Positions 10,331 to 21,116 of a stretch of 64,000 bases of DNA are shown piece after piece. The stretch is from Pithys albifrons albifrons (taxonomy: Eukaryota; Chordata; Aves; Passeriformes; Thamnophilidae), in the NCBI RefSeq assembly GCF_047495875.1, contig NC_092470.1, positions 14,855,001 to 14,919,000 of the forward strand, read 5' to 3'. Position 1 is the stretch's first letter; each line of letters starts with the position of its first letter. The translations under genes and the position numbers were made by a program. The notes beneath the pieces are model-generated. The model ran no database searches, was not told the DNA's origin, and saw only the letters and a list, made by a program, of their open reading frames with translations.

Positions 10331-13300
10331 CATTTTTCCAGACCTGCATTCAACTGATTCAGCAACATGGCTATCCTGTCACATTTGCATTGCTGTAGGA
10401 AGGAAGAAAGGGTTCTCCAGGAACATTCATGACACAGTCTTATTTGTTCTCAAAGCACAAGCCATCCTAACCAAGGGTGAGGGGCAGCAGAAGACAGACT
10501 GAATCCCACTTTTCCTGTCTGACATGGAAAGTTCTGCTGAGACTCAGACTGTGACACACTCTTTTGCTCAGCTCAGCCATCATTGCTGCTACTCTGGTTG
10601 ACCTCTGGGTACATTTTTCACCCTGAGGTCCTGAATTCTCATTAATGAAGTCACAGAAAATTCTGGATAACCCAGCTGGATGCATTTTCAGCAGAGCTGG
10701 CAGTGTGCTCAGAGAAACAGCTGCAGCCAGCCTGGGGACAGAGCATGCAATTCTGGTCCCAGCTCAGCTGGTGGAAGGGTTTCAGCAGAGTTTGAGACCT
10801 GCCTCAGCTTCCTCTAAGGGCTTTTAGTGCTCTGCACTGATTCACAAGAATGATAAACCTCAATATTTCTTCTCTGGCGTGGCAGGAATTTGGGATTAAT
10901 GTATGGATGTTATCCTTCTTTCTCCTTTCTTGCTCACAGAGACTTGTGTTAGTGAGCCAAGGATTGTACAGAAAAGCTCTGGGTTACCTTTAGGTTCTCC
11001 TTGGACAGGGAGGAGATGACAATCAAGTTGGGAAGAACAAGCAGCTACCCTGAAAGCTGGGGTGGGGGTCTGCATTGTCCCTATAGGATTTTTTGTAGAG
11101 AATTATTCCTTTTCTTCCACAGATAAAGCAGAAAACAGGCTCATGCATTCGCAATAGCAGTAGAGACATGAAAAAGCTGCTGGAGCACTCAGTGCTTCCC
11201 CATGAACCCTACAGACTAGTGTCTCCTGTCTTCACTGCACTTCTTCTAGAATAATTTTTGTAGGGAATCAGAGGATACTAAGTCCACTGCTGCTCACTTT
11301 AGTTACAACAGTCTCAGTAAAACTCAGTTAATGAACCACATAAAAATGGCCATCTGTTGTTGAGCTGATTTTTGTTCCCTCTAAAGCTATTCCACTGAAT
11401 CCTGCCCCCCAAGCTGCCTCCCAAAAACACAGATCCAAACTTCAAGCTCCTCCATCCCCAGCCCAAACCAGTGGGCATTCTGCTTGCTAGAGCACTTCTT
11501 GGAATTTTTTGCTTATATTTTTCTCAAAGCTGGGAATCTCAGCATCTCTGCTGACAGAGTAAGAGCAAGGATGCAGAGGAGACAAAAGCATTTTGGAAAA
11601 TGCATTTCTATTCATTGTCACTGGAGCAGCACAGATATCTTTCCACTTGTCCTTAGGATAACAATAGCTCTGCCTTGTCAGCCAGCCAGCACAACAGCTC
11701 GGAAGAGGCAGTGCAAAGCAGCCAAGAGGTTCAAGTTAGCAAACAACAGATCCTGTATCTGTTCTGCTGGACACTGTGACCACTCAGAGACCAATCCTTT
11801 TACATAAACAACATCCACCTTTGATACATAAGATTTTCACCTCTTTCCTGTGAAACCATAGCATTTGGGAACCTGTGAAGTCCAACATAGTAAGGCACGG
11901 TTTGGAGCCAAAAATCTGCCAACGGTCCCCAGGGTTGCCAGCTTTGCAGAATATGTGAACACGGACTGTGGCTTTGGGAAACATGTGAAAACCATGCTGA
12001 GAGCCAACAGGAAATCTGGGACTCCTCAGGCAACACGATGTACTCTGCACGGAATAAGAAGATGTTTCTGGGGGGTAATTAAGGCATGCTCATATCTAGG
12101 TCTAGGCAGCTAAGAGGAGAGCGGGGAGAAAGGAGAGGAAGAATCAAAATGCTTTTTATTTGTCTAAGTAGTTAGTGGCTGCAGTGAGATGAGGGCCAGG
12201 ACAACCAAGAGGAGGAACTAAAATACTCTGCAGTCTCAAGGGATTTGACAGTCTAGGTCACAACAAAAGATTCTAGTTTTCTATTGTTCTTCTTGGCAAC
12301 TACCAGCTGTTTTTAACTAACACCAGATACCTCCTCCTGCCATTAAAATAAACAAGAGATCTAATCCCAAATCTCTCTGGGATTTTGCACTGGGGACGCT
12401 GGTCAAAAACCATATATGAGGAGTGTGTTTATTTCTGCCACCTGTGACCAGGAAGCAGGATGAGGAGTGACAACTAGCCCAGCCTTGATCTGCACTGTCC
12501 ATGCATGTAAGACAGAGCAGGGCTGGATAAAAGGTGAGGAACTCAATGTCATTCAGTAAGAGATGGAAACAAAGGGAGGTAACACTATCCAAGCCAGTGG
12601 GATGGGAGGTGATAATTGCAGGAGCATATTTGAGGGAAAGAGTCAAGAAGAGACAGCAAAGGAGAAGGAAGCACAGTTAGAAGCAAAACAAGAAATGACG
12701 GTAAAATCCTCAGAGCTCAGCTCTGCCATACTGACACAAAACCTGTGAGACAGGGAAAGGGTTTTCTTAAATCTGAAATTCATGTTTTAAAGTAGCACAT
12801 TGTAAGTAGTGAAGCCTTTTTTACCTAGAGATCTGAAATGTCACATCTTCCCTGCAGTGACATTTTGGTGACAAAATGCAGCTGCGCTTTGAAAGGAGTT
12901 TTTGCTATTCCCCTTGTCACTTTGCAGAACATCTGTAACACATTACACTTCCAGGGGTTTGAGCTGTCTTTTGAGGATCATGCTCCTTCGTAGCACTGGG
13001 AACAGTTCTGAAGAACTCAAAATATATGTTTTTTCCTTGACTAGAACAGTTGTTCTGTTACAAAGTGCATGGTGTTCTGGTTTTGTTCTGCTTGATACTG
13101 TCCTTACCAACGCCGGGCTGTGAGACTAGGATTAAAAGTGTCTATGCCAGTAGGAGATAGGGTAGATCCCTTCCTCAAGCTGAAGGTGCTAGACCCTACC
13201 TCAGGGGAGGACATTCCTCCAACTGGGAACAAGAATCTGTGCCAGTGCTTGAAAGGGAGGTAGAAATTTATCCCTGTGTGAGTGACTGAAGGAGAAAAGA

Positions 13301-15099
13301 TGTTTTTATTCTGAGTTGATAAAGACTGGCTTGGTGGCTGAATGTTCCCTCATTCTTCACCTGAAAGTTTCCTGCATAAAAAGCATTATGTGCTAACAGA
13401 AATAGAAAATATCCAGTAATACCCTGCAGAACAGCCTGCTGGATGCAGCAGACATGGTCTTCATGCCCAATAAGAGTATGAACCAGCACTGACAACCCAG
13501 CACGACACAAAAACAAAGCAACCATGTTTTGGACGGCTGTTGCAGAAAATAACAAAGGGTGGAGAGATGTTATCAGCAAAGGCAAGCATCAACCAAAGTT
13601 ATTTCCACACCAGTGGTTTTCAACTGTGTCAAGTAAAGGTCTTTTTTATCACCAGATTTTTGTGGCAGAGGTAGGTGATGGTATTAGTTATGCCGGTAAT
13701 TTTTGGGCTGGAGGTAGGGGAAGGAGTTGAATCAGAACAGGTAATTGTCATCAACCCTTACTTTCTGCACTTCAGCATTCAAAACTCTGCATCAAATTGA
13801 AGATATAAAAAGAAAGTCTTTTGCTCTTCTCTAAGTGAATACAAAATTCTTGGAAAGAAAGGTCTTGTGCCAAGGTGAGATTTTGTAGTGCTGCGAATGG
13901 ATTTGGTGCTACCTTGTGGTTTTACCTATACCACCCCTGCAGTGCTCCTAACTATTTCTAGTTTAGCCCTTCATGCAGCTTCATCAACGAATTGCATGTG
14001 TGATTTTAAACTAGAGCTTCCAATTTAATCCTGGGGTTTGTCCAGTTCTGTTCCCAGATTATGCAGAGAGCACCAGGACTGTTAATGTTAGAGAGCAAAA
14101 GAAAAAAACCAGATGAGCACTCAGTTCTCAACTATCTAAAGTAAGAGGGAGAGGACTGTAATCCAGATGCATCAAAAACATGACATACAACAAAATATTA
14201 ATTAAATAAGCTGTAATAACGTAGGCCAAACAAGATATGCTGCCAAAACACAAAAGAACAGAAGGACTAGTTTCTTCAGCATGACACTTTACCTGCAGAA
14301 CTCGCTGCCATGAGGTGCTACAGAGGGCAAACCAGGGTTTGATATGAGAAATAAAAGCATGTTGATAGTTACATAAGCTTGAATAAATATGTCGAGGCTG
14401 ACCGGCCCCCACAATTATATTATAACCTTCTCTACACACTTGCACTTGGTCACAGAAGCCTTCCAAGACACAGACCTGGGCTGATAAGGGTGGGTAAGTC
14501 TGTTTTGTACACCCTATCCTCATTTTCTGCACCTGAAATGTCTGAGGCTTTGACAACACACACAGCAGTGAGAGGATGCTGCTGCCTCAGACATGAAACT
14601 CCCATCCCCATGGGGCACTGTGTCACATCAGCACAGCTGCACATGGGCTCAGGGCACCTGGGAAGTGCAGGCAACTGGCATTTCACCATGACTGTACAAA
14701 AGTTGCTTTTATGCAAGCAGTGTGTCTTGGGAAAGCAGTTCCCACCCACTTCTCATGACAAAATGAGGCTCATGAAAGCACAGGTTCCCTCCCAAAACAC
14801 ACTCCCTATTTCATAGGGTAGCTCATGGCTCAGCCTGTGTATCTTATTCTGTAAGGCCAGAAGGAACACATCCATGTTGTGGGAAAACAGAACCAAGACG
14901 ATGACCTACAGAGATTCCTCTTCTCCATCCCATGGCAGAGCTTGTTCCTCAACTATGATCCTGGAGTGGGACACTTCCCTTCCCTCTGGTCCTCAGGAAT
15001 ATTCACTGAGTACACCCAATGCCAGCACCTCACCCATCTCAGCCTCAAGCATTTTTGTCACTTCCCTATGAGTGCTTAAGGGTCCTGGTGCAGACAGTT
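10331..15099. other. Unannotated non-coding DNA
   Basis: No recognisable gene or repeat. Long but unconvincing open stretches include 11484-11807 (plus), 12317-12646 (minus), and the antisense pair 14128-14559 (minus) and 14379-14816 (plus). Their translations are rich in Cys, His, Trp and Leu, without domains, signal peptides or repeats, as expected of non-coding DNA. Confidence 0.55.
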
Positions 15100-15320
15100 T
15101 GACAGGGAGGAACTTGCTGCTCTCAGGCAGATCTGTTTACTCATCCTCCTCAGCCCTCGGACTCACTGAGCTGACAGACTGACAGCGCTGTCAGGTCCCA
15201 TTCATTGCACAGCAGCCGATGCCTTGCACCTCCTCGCTCCCCTACTGAATGCAGCGAGACTTCGGGAGCTGAGGCTGTGCCCTCAGATGGGGCTCAGTAA
15301 TTGGTGCATTGCCGCAATCA
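15100..15320. promoter_or_regulatory. Candidate enhancer with TGACAG palindrome
   Basis: This segment holds seven CpGs in about 160 bases, well above its surroundings. Positions 15179-15194 read CTGACAGCGCTGTCAG, a perfect 16-bp palindrome, directly preceded by another CTGACAG at 15171-15177. TGACAG is the known core of the TALE homeodomain factors MEIS, PREP and TGIF, so three cores lie in about 25 bases, two of them facing each other. Further right are AGTAATTGG (about 15296-15304) and ATTGCCGCAAT (about 15308-15318), an imperfect C/EBP-like dyad. The function is inferred from motifs alone. Confidence 0.3.
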
Positions 15321-15822
15321 CCAGTGCTCAACACTGAACAGTGAAACTTTCCTTCATAAAGGCTTTTTAGGCTAGGAGGTGCAGGTCAGGGCTCCCACAC
15401 ACTGATGCTTTCAGAGCCAAGCCAGCTGGGAGCTCATACCAACAGCCTCAGCCCAACAGGTCACTGCTGGTGAATTAAAGGAAAACAAGCCCAAGCACCT
15501 CTCTTGTTAGTTCAAGATGTTCTTACCTGGAGGGTGGAGAGAAGGACTTGCAAGCCACTGGCTTCTTGTTCTGCCATGCTGCTCCCCACTCACACTCCCT
15601 CCTTCTAGCAGCAGACACAAAGCAGCTCGAAAGCCAAGCTGCCAACTTGCCTTGCTGCTGCCCCTGCACCGTTTAAGAAATGAAGAAGCTAAACACAGAT
15701 CCCCAGACACATGCACACTGCTACCACCAATAATCACAGCAATGCAACTCTAGACCTCCGCAGAAGAGATAAATGTACCCCCTCCCTCCCAGCTCTCCCA
15801 CTGTGACGAGAAGATTAATTCC

Positions 15823-16220
15823 TATATAAAGAATCCTGGGGATTAAGTAAAGTGCCCAGGAAAGGTCTTGATGCTTAATGTGTGGCAGGGGGAGTGTGGG
15901 GAGGGTGGCAATAGCAACAAGAAAGCAGAAGAGCTACAAACCTCAAAGAAAGCCAGGGAGAAGGGAGGGAGCTCGCTGGCTGCCTGACAGGCATTCCCAG
16001 CTGACCTGCTGATCCGTTCCAGACTCTGCGTGGACTCGTCTCCGTTTGACTCTGTTCCAGTGAAACCAGAGACACAGAGAAGGCAGAGTAAGCAAGAGAG
16101 ATGCCCTCAGTCTTAACGAGTGCTGACAACGAACGGAAGATACACCCGGCATGAGGGACAGGTGGAGCGGGTTCACCAAGACTCGCAGAGGGTTTTTGGC
16201 TTCCAACCCCGATGATGGTC
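15823..16220 (+). promoter_or_regulatory. Candidate TATA promoter with CpG cluster
   Basis: TATATAAAG at 15823-15831 is a good TATA box, which would place a start site near 15855. Downstream, 15973-16211 holds twelve CpGs in about 240 bases while neighbouring kilobases are nearly CpG-free. A plausible splice donor (GACAG then GTGGAG) sits at 16161/16162. Together these could be the promoter and first exon of an unannotated, perhaps non-coding, transcript. No convincing coding sequence is present; open frames here on either strand are domain-free. A chance TATA beside a slowly decaying CpG patch is the alternative. Confidence 0.22.
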
Positions 16221-18784
16221 CCAAGTCACAGCTGCTATGGGCACAGGCAGTGCCCCACTTGGCAGGGAGTGACCACAGAGGGACATCTCATGGCTGCACA
16301 GCAAAAGCACCTCTTCAAGGTGCAGTTTTAGGAGAGAGTTTGCTCCAAGGGCCACTATGGTGATTCACATATATTTATGTCATATATAAGCATAGCAACT
16401 CAGAGCCTGGTTCACTCCCTGGTGCACAAGACAGGGTGTAGTACAGTTGTAGTTGTAGCTCGAATTCCTAGGAGGGCACAGAGTCCACTTTTAGCTTCAG
16501 CCAAATGATATCAAAGGCCTTGGTAAACAAGAAGGAGCAGATAAAGAAATTGAGTAGAGGGTTAGGTGAAAATTTTCCAGAAAAATATTTTCAATGTGAA
16601 AAGGTCAATTTGTCACATACAAGTATTTTTTCAGCTTTCTTAAGACCAGAATGGCATTTTTGGCCTGAGAGACATCACTCCAGGATGGTTTGAAGGCTGA
16701 CAGTTGAGATAATTGCTGGATATGCAGAGGACGAAGATTAGATCTTCTCTTTCCAATGTGGGGACATTAATTTCAGTCTTTTACTTCTAGAATAAGTGTT
16801 TTATTCTCTGGTATGGCTCTTTTTAGTTCCTCCAATAAGAGTTTTTCCCCTTTGAAAGAATAACTAAGCAGTTTTGGAGCAGCAATTTGAACCTTGGTCT
16901 CTAGGAAGAAGGCAGAGGCTTATAGAACTCAGTACCATACAAAGGCATAGCAGACTTTGCTTTGCTGATGTCAGTAAAACTTCCTAATTTTCTAAGAAGC
17001 AGTTAAATGAAGAATAAAACTCTCCACTCTTCGCCAAGGACTATTTTCACATGATAAACTCTCATTGATCAAATGCTTTAAGAAAACAGTAAGACAGATC
17101 CTCCCCAACTCACCCCAGCAATGTGTGAACAAGTGGCACAAGTGTGACATTCCTTGGTTTCTGTGTGTGCCAGCAGGGTCCCAGGATGTCACTACCATGT
17201 TGTAAAATAAAACAGTTTAAAATGCCTTTGTCATAACTATGGAGATACATCAGTCCCTTCGGAGAAATACCATGAGGACCATTCATTGATGAAAAAGATA
17301 CTCCACAGACAACTAGACAGAATAATACAAGAAATCTTTCCTACAGAAATTCAGGTTCAAAGATTTCAGTTTTCTTAAAAACATGTTTTATTTCCACTTT
17401 TAAAAAATCTGTTACTCTCCATGAATACCATATTTTAGATAGGGAACTGGTTGTTTAACCATTAGAGCACTGAACTTTTGGCTATTTCGTATGAACTCTA
17501 TCAGACATAGAGGAACCTTATAGAAGCTTCCCACAGAAATCACACTTGTATCCTCCCCACTACCCAAACCCTGTCACACAAACCCCATACAGCTTTGGGG
17601 GGTCTTTCACATCAGCAAGTCTCAATAAAACTGAATAACAGACCACAGATAAGGAGAGGAGAGAACTGAGGCAGTGCAGGCACAGTGTCATCAAATGTGC
17701 TGGGTGGGAGGAAGGTGGGTAACAGGTTTTGAGAGCAGTGCCAACACACTATCTCTTTCACAAATTAGTACACTGACAGAAAACGACTTCAGAGCTAATT
17801 AGAAGCTGTTTAAAGAAGCTCTTCCACACTGTCGCTTCGTTCTCTTTCTTGTGACAATTGTACCTGTCACTAGAGCTGTGTGGAACTATTAATTCCCGCC
17901 ATGTGGATGTTCAGAAGGCAGTGAGAGCTGATGGATGTAAGCAGGCAGTGGCTGCAGGCAGCCTGGGTGCCCTGATCCCCTCCCACATCACTGAACCTGA
18001 TGCCCCAGCCCCTATTGCACTAGAGCAGTTCAAAACCACATAGTGATCACCTCTCCCTGTTGCATCATAAGATATTGGGCAAGTATTTAGCTTTCTGTTC
18101 AACCTAAAATACAGCATTGGCCTCCTGTTATAGGACTCTATAACAGGTTCTCTGCCACAGTGATCTGGTTCTTCCTTCCTATGTAAATAAGCTTTAGAAA
18201 TAATTGCAAAACTTTCACTGCAAATAAGCCAACCCAAGAGAAAAAGGTACCCCAATGTCAAAACTTATGGAGAAAAATACTCTTATGTTCCTTAAATTTT
18301 TTGGGTAGTTAGCTTGGTTGTGGCCAGTGATTAAAAGAAAACATCATATAGCAGAAGGTTCTGTAGCTTGCATTTGTTTTGAAAACAAAACGCAATGAGA
18401 AGAGTAATTAAAAAATAAAACAGACATGAAAGACCCCAACAGTGACAGTGATGCTCACACTGAACTACAGCAAAACCCCTTTGAAACCAAATTCTCAGCT
18501 ATATATCACAGAGGCTTCTAATTATTCCATTCCCAAGGAATTTCTTCCAGATTTTGTTGAATTGCAATGTGGTTCTTACTTTCTAAGAATAAGAGGGTCC
18601 CCACCTCAGCAAGCTGAATAAGTTAGGAAACATACAGAGAGCTAAATGCCAGAATTAAAGTATACAGGTTCTCCCTCTCCATTCTTATTAAACTACCTAC
18701 CCAGTGTGAAGATTAGCTTGTTAGTTTATATCAATGTCATTGTTTTTTTCCCCTGTGCCCTTAGGATTATATGATCCTTAAATC
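16221..18784. other. Unannotated non-coding DNA
   Basis: Unique AT-rich sequence with no supported gene. A short near-palindrome (TTTGTTTT, G, AAAACAAA) lies at about 18373-18389. Several TATA-like words occur in plain AT-rich context and carry no weight. Confidence 0.55.
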
Positions 18785-19009
18785 TGGATATCAGAAAAAA
18801 ATTTTTTACAGAGAGAGTAATCAGGCATTGGAATGGGCTGCCCGGAGAGGTGGTGGATTCACCATCCCTAGAGATCTTTAAATGCAGATTGGACGTGGCG
18901 CTGGGTGCCATGATCTAGTAAATGAGCTAGAGTTGGACCAAGGGTTGGACTCGATGATCTTGGAGGTCTTTTCCAACCCAATCGATTCTATGATTCTATG
19001 ATTCTATGA
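18785..19009 (+). mobile_element. CR1 3' fragment, young subfamily
   Basis: A 225-bp CR1 3' end on the plus strand, truncated at TGGATATCAG (18785) and ending in three ATTCTATG units at 19009. It encodes the last codons of ORF2 (the part giving HWNGLP...[10 protein letters not shown] in the 4208 copy) followed by the 3' UTR. Read by eye against the complement of 4208-4434, I find essentially one substitution (CCCGGAGAG here against CCCAGAGAG there). This places both in one recently active subfamily. Confidence 0.93.
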
Positions 19010-20824
19010 AAATGAAAATTAAACTCATGGCTCCAGTTTCCTACTAGTGCCAGAGTTAATGTTCTTGTGGGGAGGACAGAAGGGATTAGAAGCACAAAGG
19101 CAGGACCTCTGGGCTCTCTGCAGGTGCTGCACAGGCTTAGACCCTTAATTTTCTTTTCTTGTGCTCCAGGGCTCAGACACACAGACAAGTTAAAGATGTC
19201 ATCAGATCTCCAGTAAATATGTGTACATACATTTAGCCTGTAGGAAAGGGAAGATAATTCAGGATCATTTTACCTGCATTAAAAGAGCACTCAGTCCAAT
19301 TATTTCACATTTTATGAGCATATACAGAAGCCATTATCATGGATCAGCTGACGCTAAGTAATATATTAACCACAGAAACTTGTTCCTGTGACTAAACTGA
19401 TGTTTTCCCTACCCCTGAAAGTTTGAAGTTTTCCTCATGGAGATGTTGTACAGAAATAAAATTGGCAAGTCTTCATCCAAAAGTGTTTTTTTCAGCTATA
19501 GCACTGCATTAGAACGACATAAGGTTAAAAATCTCCCTGGATGAGAAATTTTCCTTGTGAACAGGCTGATAAGAGGAAGACAAAAGTACTCTGCCAGGTA
19601 GCTAGCAACCATAGTGTTATTGATCTGATATTTATTAAACATGGGAAGCCCATACAAGAATTTAACATATTTAAGTAACATTTTACTCTGTACTATCATT
19701 TTTCCACTTATTCTGTCACCTCCAAACCAGAATTCATCACGTTCTTATCTATCTGAATCCTCGCAGAATCACATTCAAAAGTCATTTACAGGCTAAATCA
19801 TAATTAGCTCAAATAAGTCTTAAACACTGGAAAATCAGCACCAGAATCAATATTATCAGAACAAAGTGACCAGTCACACCCAAAATTCACATTTCCTGTT
19901 CAGGGTCTCTACCAACAAACTGCAGAACTCGTTCAATTTCTGGACATTAGCATGAAATAAAGTCCAAATACAAAAATGAGCTTGGAAACCTGTGATTAAA
20001 CTGAGGATATTTTCCTTCTCATTCTCAAAAAATTGAAACTACTTTTGCACTTGCATTGCACACCTGGCTTCTAATAGGATTATTTCAATTTTTGAACCAG
20101 TGAGATAGATAAGAGAACATCCAGGTTCTGTTAAAAATGGGAAGAAAGAAGAAGTCTAATTCAATAAATTATTCATTTCAAAGCCAGCCTGAATTTTATG
20201 AAATGCAATTGAAATATCACTGTGTAAAATACCCAGTTAAGTGTCTATATTTCATTTATATTAAATAGAGGATAGACTTCCCTGTCAAAATTATGTGAAG
20301 GCAAGAAATGTATATATTTTAATAAAGGGAGATTGCTTTTTCTATTTGGGTGCTTTTCTCTCTAACAAACCCTTCATTTTCATTGTCTTTCATTCAAGCA
20401 CAGTGCTTATCATAAGTGATTGCCAAAACAAATTTAATATATTTGAATGTGGAGGAGTGATGATCTTCCATTTGTGAATGACTATGCAGAGTTTTACCCC
20501 TCTGAATAATGTCCCCCACAAAACAATTTACTCTTCTACAGAAGTAAACACATTAAACACAAGTCATGACACTGAAATTGATTTTCAGATGCTGTTGGAA
20601 GTGTCTCAAGGCTCCTGCAGCCCCTGGATGTGAAGATAACATCATCTGGGTCAAAACCAGACCCCTGCAAACTGCTGGTGTTGCTGGCTTTATATGAGGC
20701 TGATGCTGTAGAGAGCATGAGGGGCAGAGAGGGGAACGGGCAGGCTTAGCCAAAGCTTTATTTCACTGGGGGCACTTGTCCATCCTGACTTTCATTTTGT
20801 TGTTGCACAATGGCATGGCCTGAG
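19010..20824. other. Unannotated non-coding DNA
   Basis: AT-rich sequence between two CR1 copies. No domain-bearing frame, RNA gene or repeat was seen. Confidence 0.55.
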
Positions 20825-21116
20825 ATGGGACCTTTGACAAAGGCATGTAGTGATAGGGCAAGGGGTAATGGCTTTAAAACAAAAAAGGGAGAGTATAGGC
20901 TAAATTTAACAAAGAAATTCTCCCCTGTGTGGGGGGTGAGGCACTGGAAGAGATTGCTCTGAGAAGCTGTGCCATCCCTGGAAGTGTTCAAGGTCAGGCT
21001 GGACAGGGCCTTGAGCAACTGGGTCTAGTGGAAGGTGTCCATGCCTGTGGCTGGGATATTGGAACTAGTTGATCTTTAAAGTCCCTACCAACCCGAAACA
21101 CTCTACAATTCTATGA
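20825..21116 (+). mobile_element. CR1 3' fragment, older subfamily
   Basis: Plus-strand CR1 tail. It begins near GACCTTTGACAAAGGCATG (20829-20847), runs through GGGCAAGGGGTAATGGCTTT and GAGGCACTGGAAGAGATTGC, then CCATCCCTGGAAGTGTTCAA and GATCTTTAAAGTCCC, and ends in a decayed ACAATTCTATGA at 21116. It belongs to a different, more diverged subfamily than the 18785 copy, the type whose 3' UTR reads '...ctggtctagtgg...'. The open minus-strand frame across it is antisense noise. Confidence 0.9.

Noticed and set aside
14128..14816. Overlapping open frames on both strands (143 and 145 codons)
   Set aside because: Neither has a domain or coding-like composition; overlap on both strands points to a local lack of stops.
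17430..17490. tRNA-like words (GGTTGTTTAACCATTAGAGCAC)
   Set aside because: Does not fold into a cloverleaf by eye and lacks a proper B box; at most a very old tRNA-SINE trace.
18726..18911. Minus-strand open frame over the CR1 tail
   Set aside because: Antisense of the CR1 3' end; the same residues appear antisense to the 4208 copy.
20758..21018. Minus-strand 86-codon frame
   Set aside because: Antisense of the CR1 at 20825-21116.
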